Source of the DNA: Spirogloea muscicola | Lineage: Eukaryota > Streptophyta > Zygnematophyceae > Spirogloeales > Spirogloeaceae | Length of the DNA: 26,330 nt | Assembly: GCA_009602725.1 (NCBI GenBank) | Contig: WELB01000044.1 | Span: forward strand, 535,021-561,350 | Reading direction: 5' to 3' | Part shown: piece by piece, positions 26,203 through 26,330 of the stretch | Numbering within the stretch: position 1 is the stretch's first letter | Layout of the letters: each line of letters begins with the position of its first letter | Made by a program: the position numbers and the translations under genes | Notes under the pieces: model-generated | What the model was told of the DNA's origin: nothing | Database searches by the model: none | The model's input: only the letters and a program-made list of their open reading frames with translations

Positions 26203-26330
26203 CGCCAACCTCCAGACCGAGGACAGGCCTCCCCCGCGATTGCCGCCGCGTCTCCCGGCGCGCCTTACGGCGGCGCGGCCGCGGCGGCCGTGACCGCCGC
26301 ACTACCGGGCCCATGAGCGGCGGCGGCGGC

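Larger units (their letters stand above)
25864..26330. other. GC-rich region upstream of MED23
   Basis: 467 bp beyond the MED23 start to the window edge, presumably MED23 5' UTR and promoter. It is dominated by CCG triplets and small inverted repeats. Open frames here encode only Ala/Pro/Arg runs and are not credible genes. Confidence 0.6.

Noticed and set aside
25613-26316. Plus-strand Ala/Pro-rich frames as a gene divergent from MED23
   Set aside because: They are CCG-repeat readings overlapping the proposed MED23 first exon in antisense; no conserved residues.

Overview
The window is nuclear DNA from a photosynthetic eukaryote of the green lineage, most likely a green alga. Every gene is split by many short GT-AG introns. 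The proteins are of plant type: a pentatricopeptide repeat (PPR) protein, a LACS8/LACS9-like acyl-CoA synthetase, an EB1 without the animal C-terminal EEY tail, and a Mediator MED23 that aligns along its length with my recollection of plant MED23. Two interstitial telomere-like tracts of TTTAGGG/TTAGGG type fit this. The species cannot be named from the sequence. There are no bacterial-style operons, CRISPR arrays, tRNAs or rRNAs.

Layout. (1) 1-3308, plus strand: PPR protein, nine exons, 5' end cut by the window edge; two introns carry hexanucleotide repeats. (2) 3810-8809, minus strand: long-chain acyl-CoA synthetase, 12 exons, about 748 aa, complete. (3) 8810-10900: gene-free spacer with a CGG tract, a 49-bp tandem repeat and a degenerate repeat family. 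(4) 10901-12243, minus: microtubule end-binding protein EB1, five exons, about 258 aa. (5) 12460-16268, plus: splicing factor SF3A3 (SF3a60), 12 exons, about 512 aa. EB1 and SF3A3 are head to head with 216 bp between start codons, a probable shared promoter rich in CGG. (6) 16517-25863, minus: MED23, about 23 exons and 1,590 aa, convergent with SF3A3. (7) 25864-26330: GC-rich sequence upstream of MED23, with CCG repeats and a hairpin cluster.

The genes are unrelated housekeeping functions (organellar RNA processing, lipid activation, microtubule dynamics, pre-mRNA splicing, transcription), so this is ordinary euchromatin and not a functional cluster. The exon maps were built by joining reading frames at GT-AG sites so that phase is kept and family conservation is continuous across each join. 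Two MED23 junctions and its first exon are less certain.

The most interesting material lies in the introns: a very strong bias to phase 0 after Gln/Lys/Glu (NAG) codons, repeated short tandem duplications (one across a donor site), telomere-like C-strand tracts in one intron each of SF3A3 and MED23, a stop-free 3n intron with a GCCAAA repeat, and one GC-AG intron. I did not find a convincing new multi-gene system.
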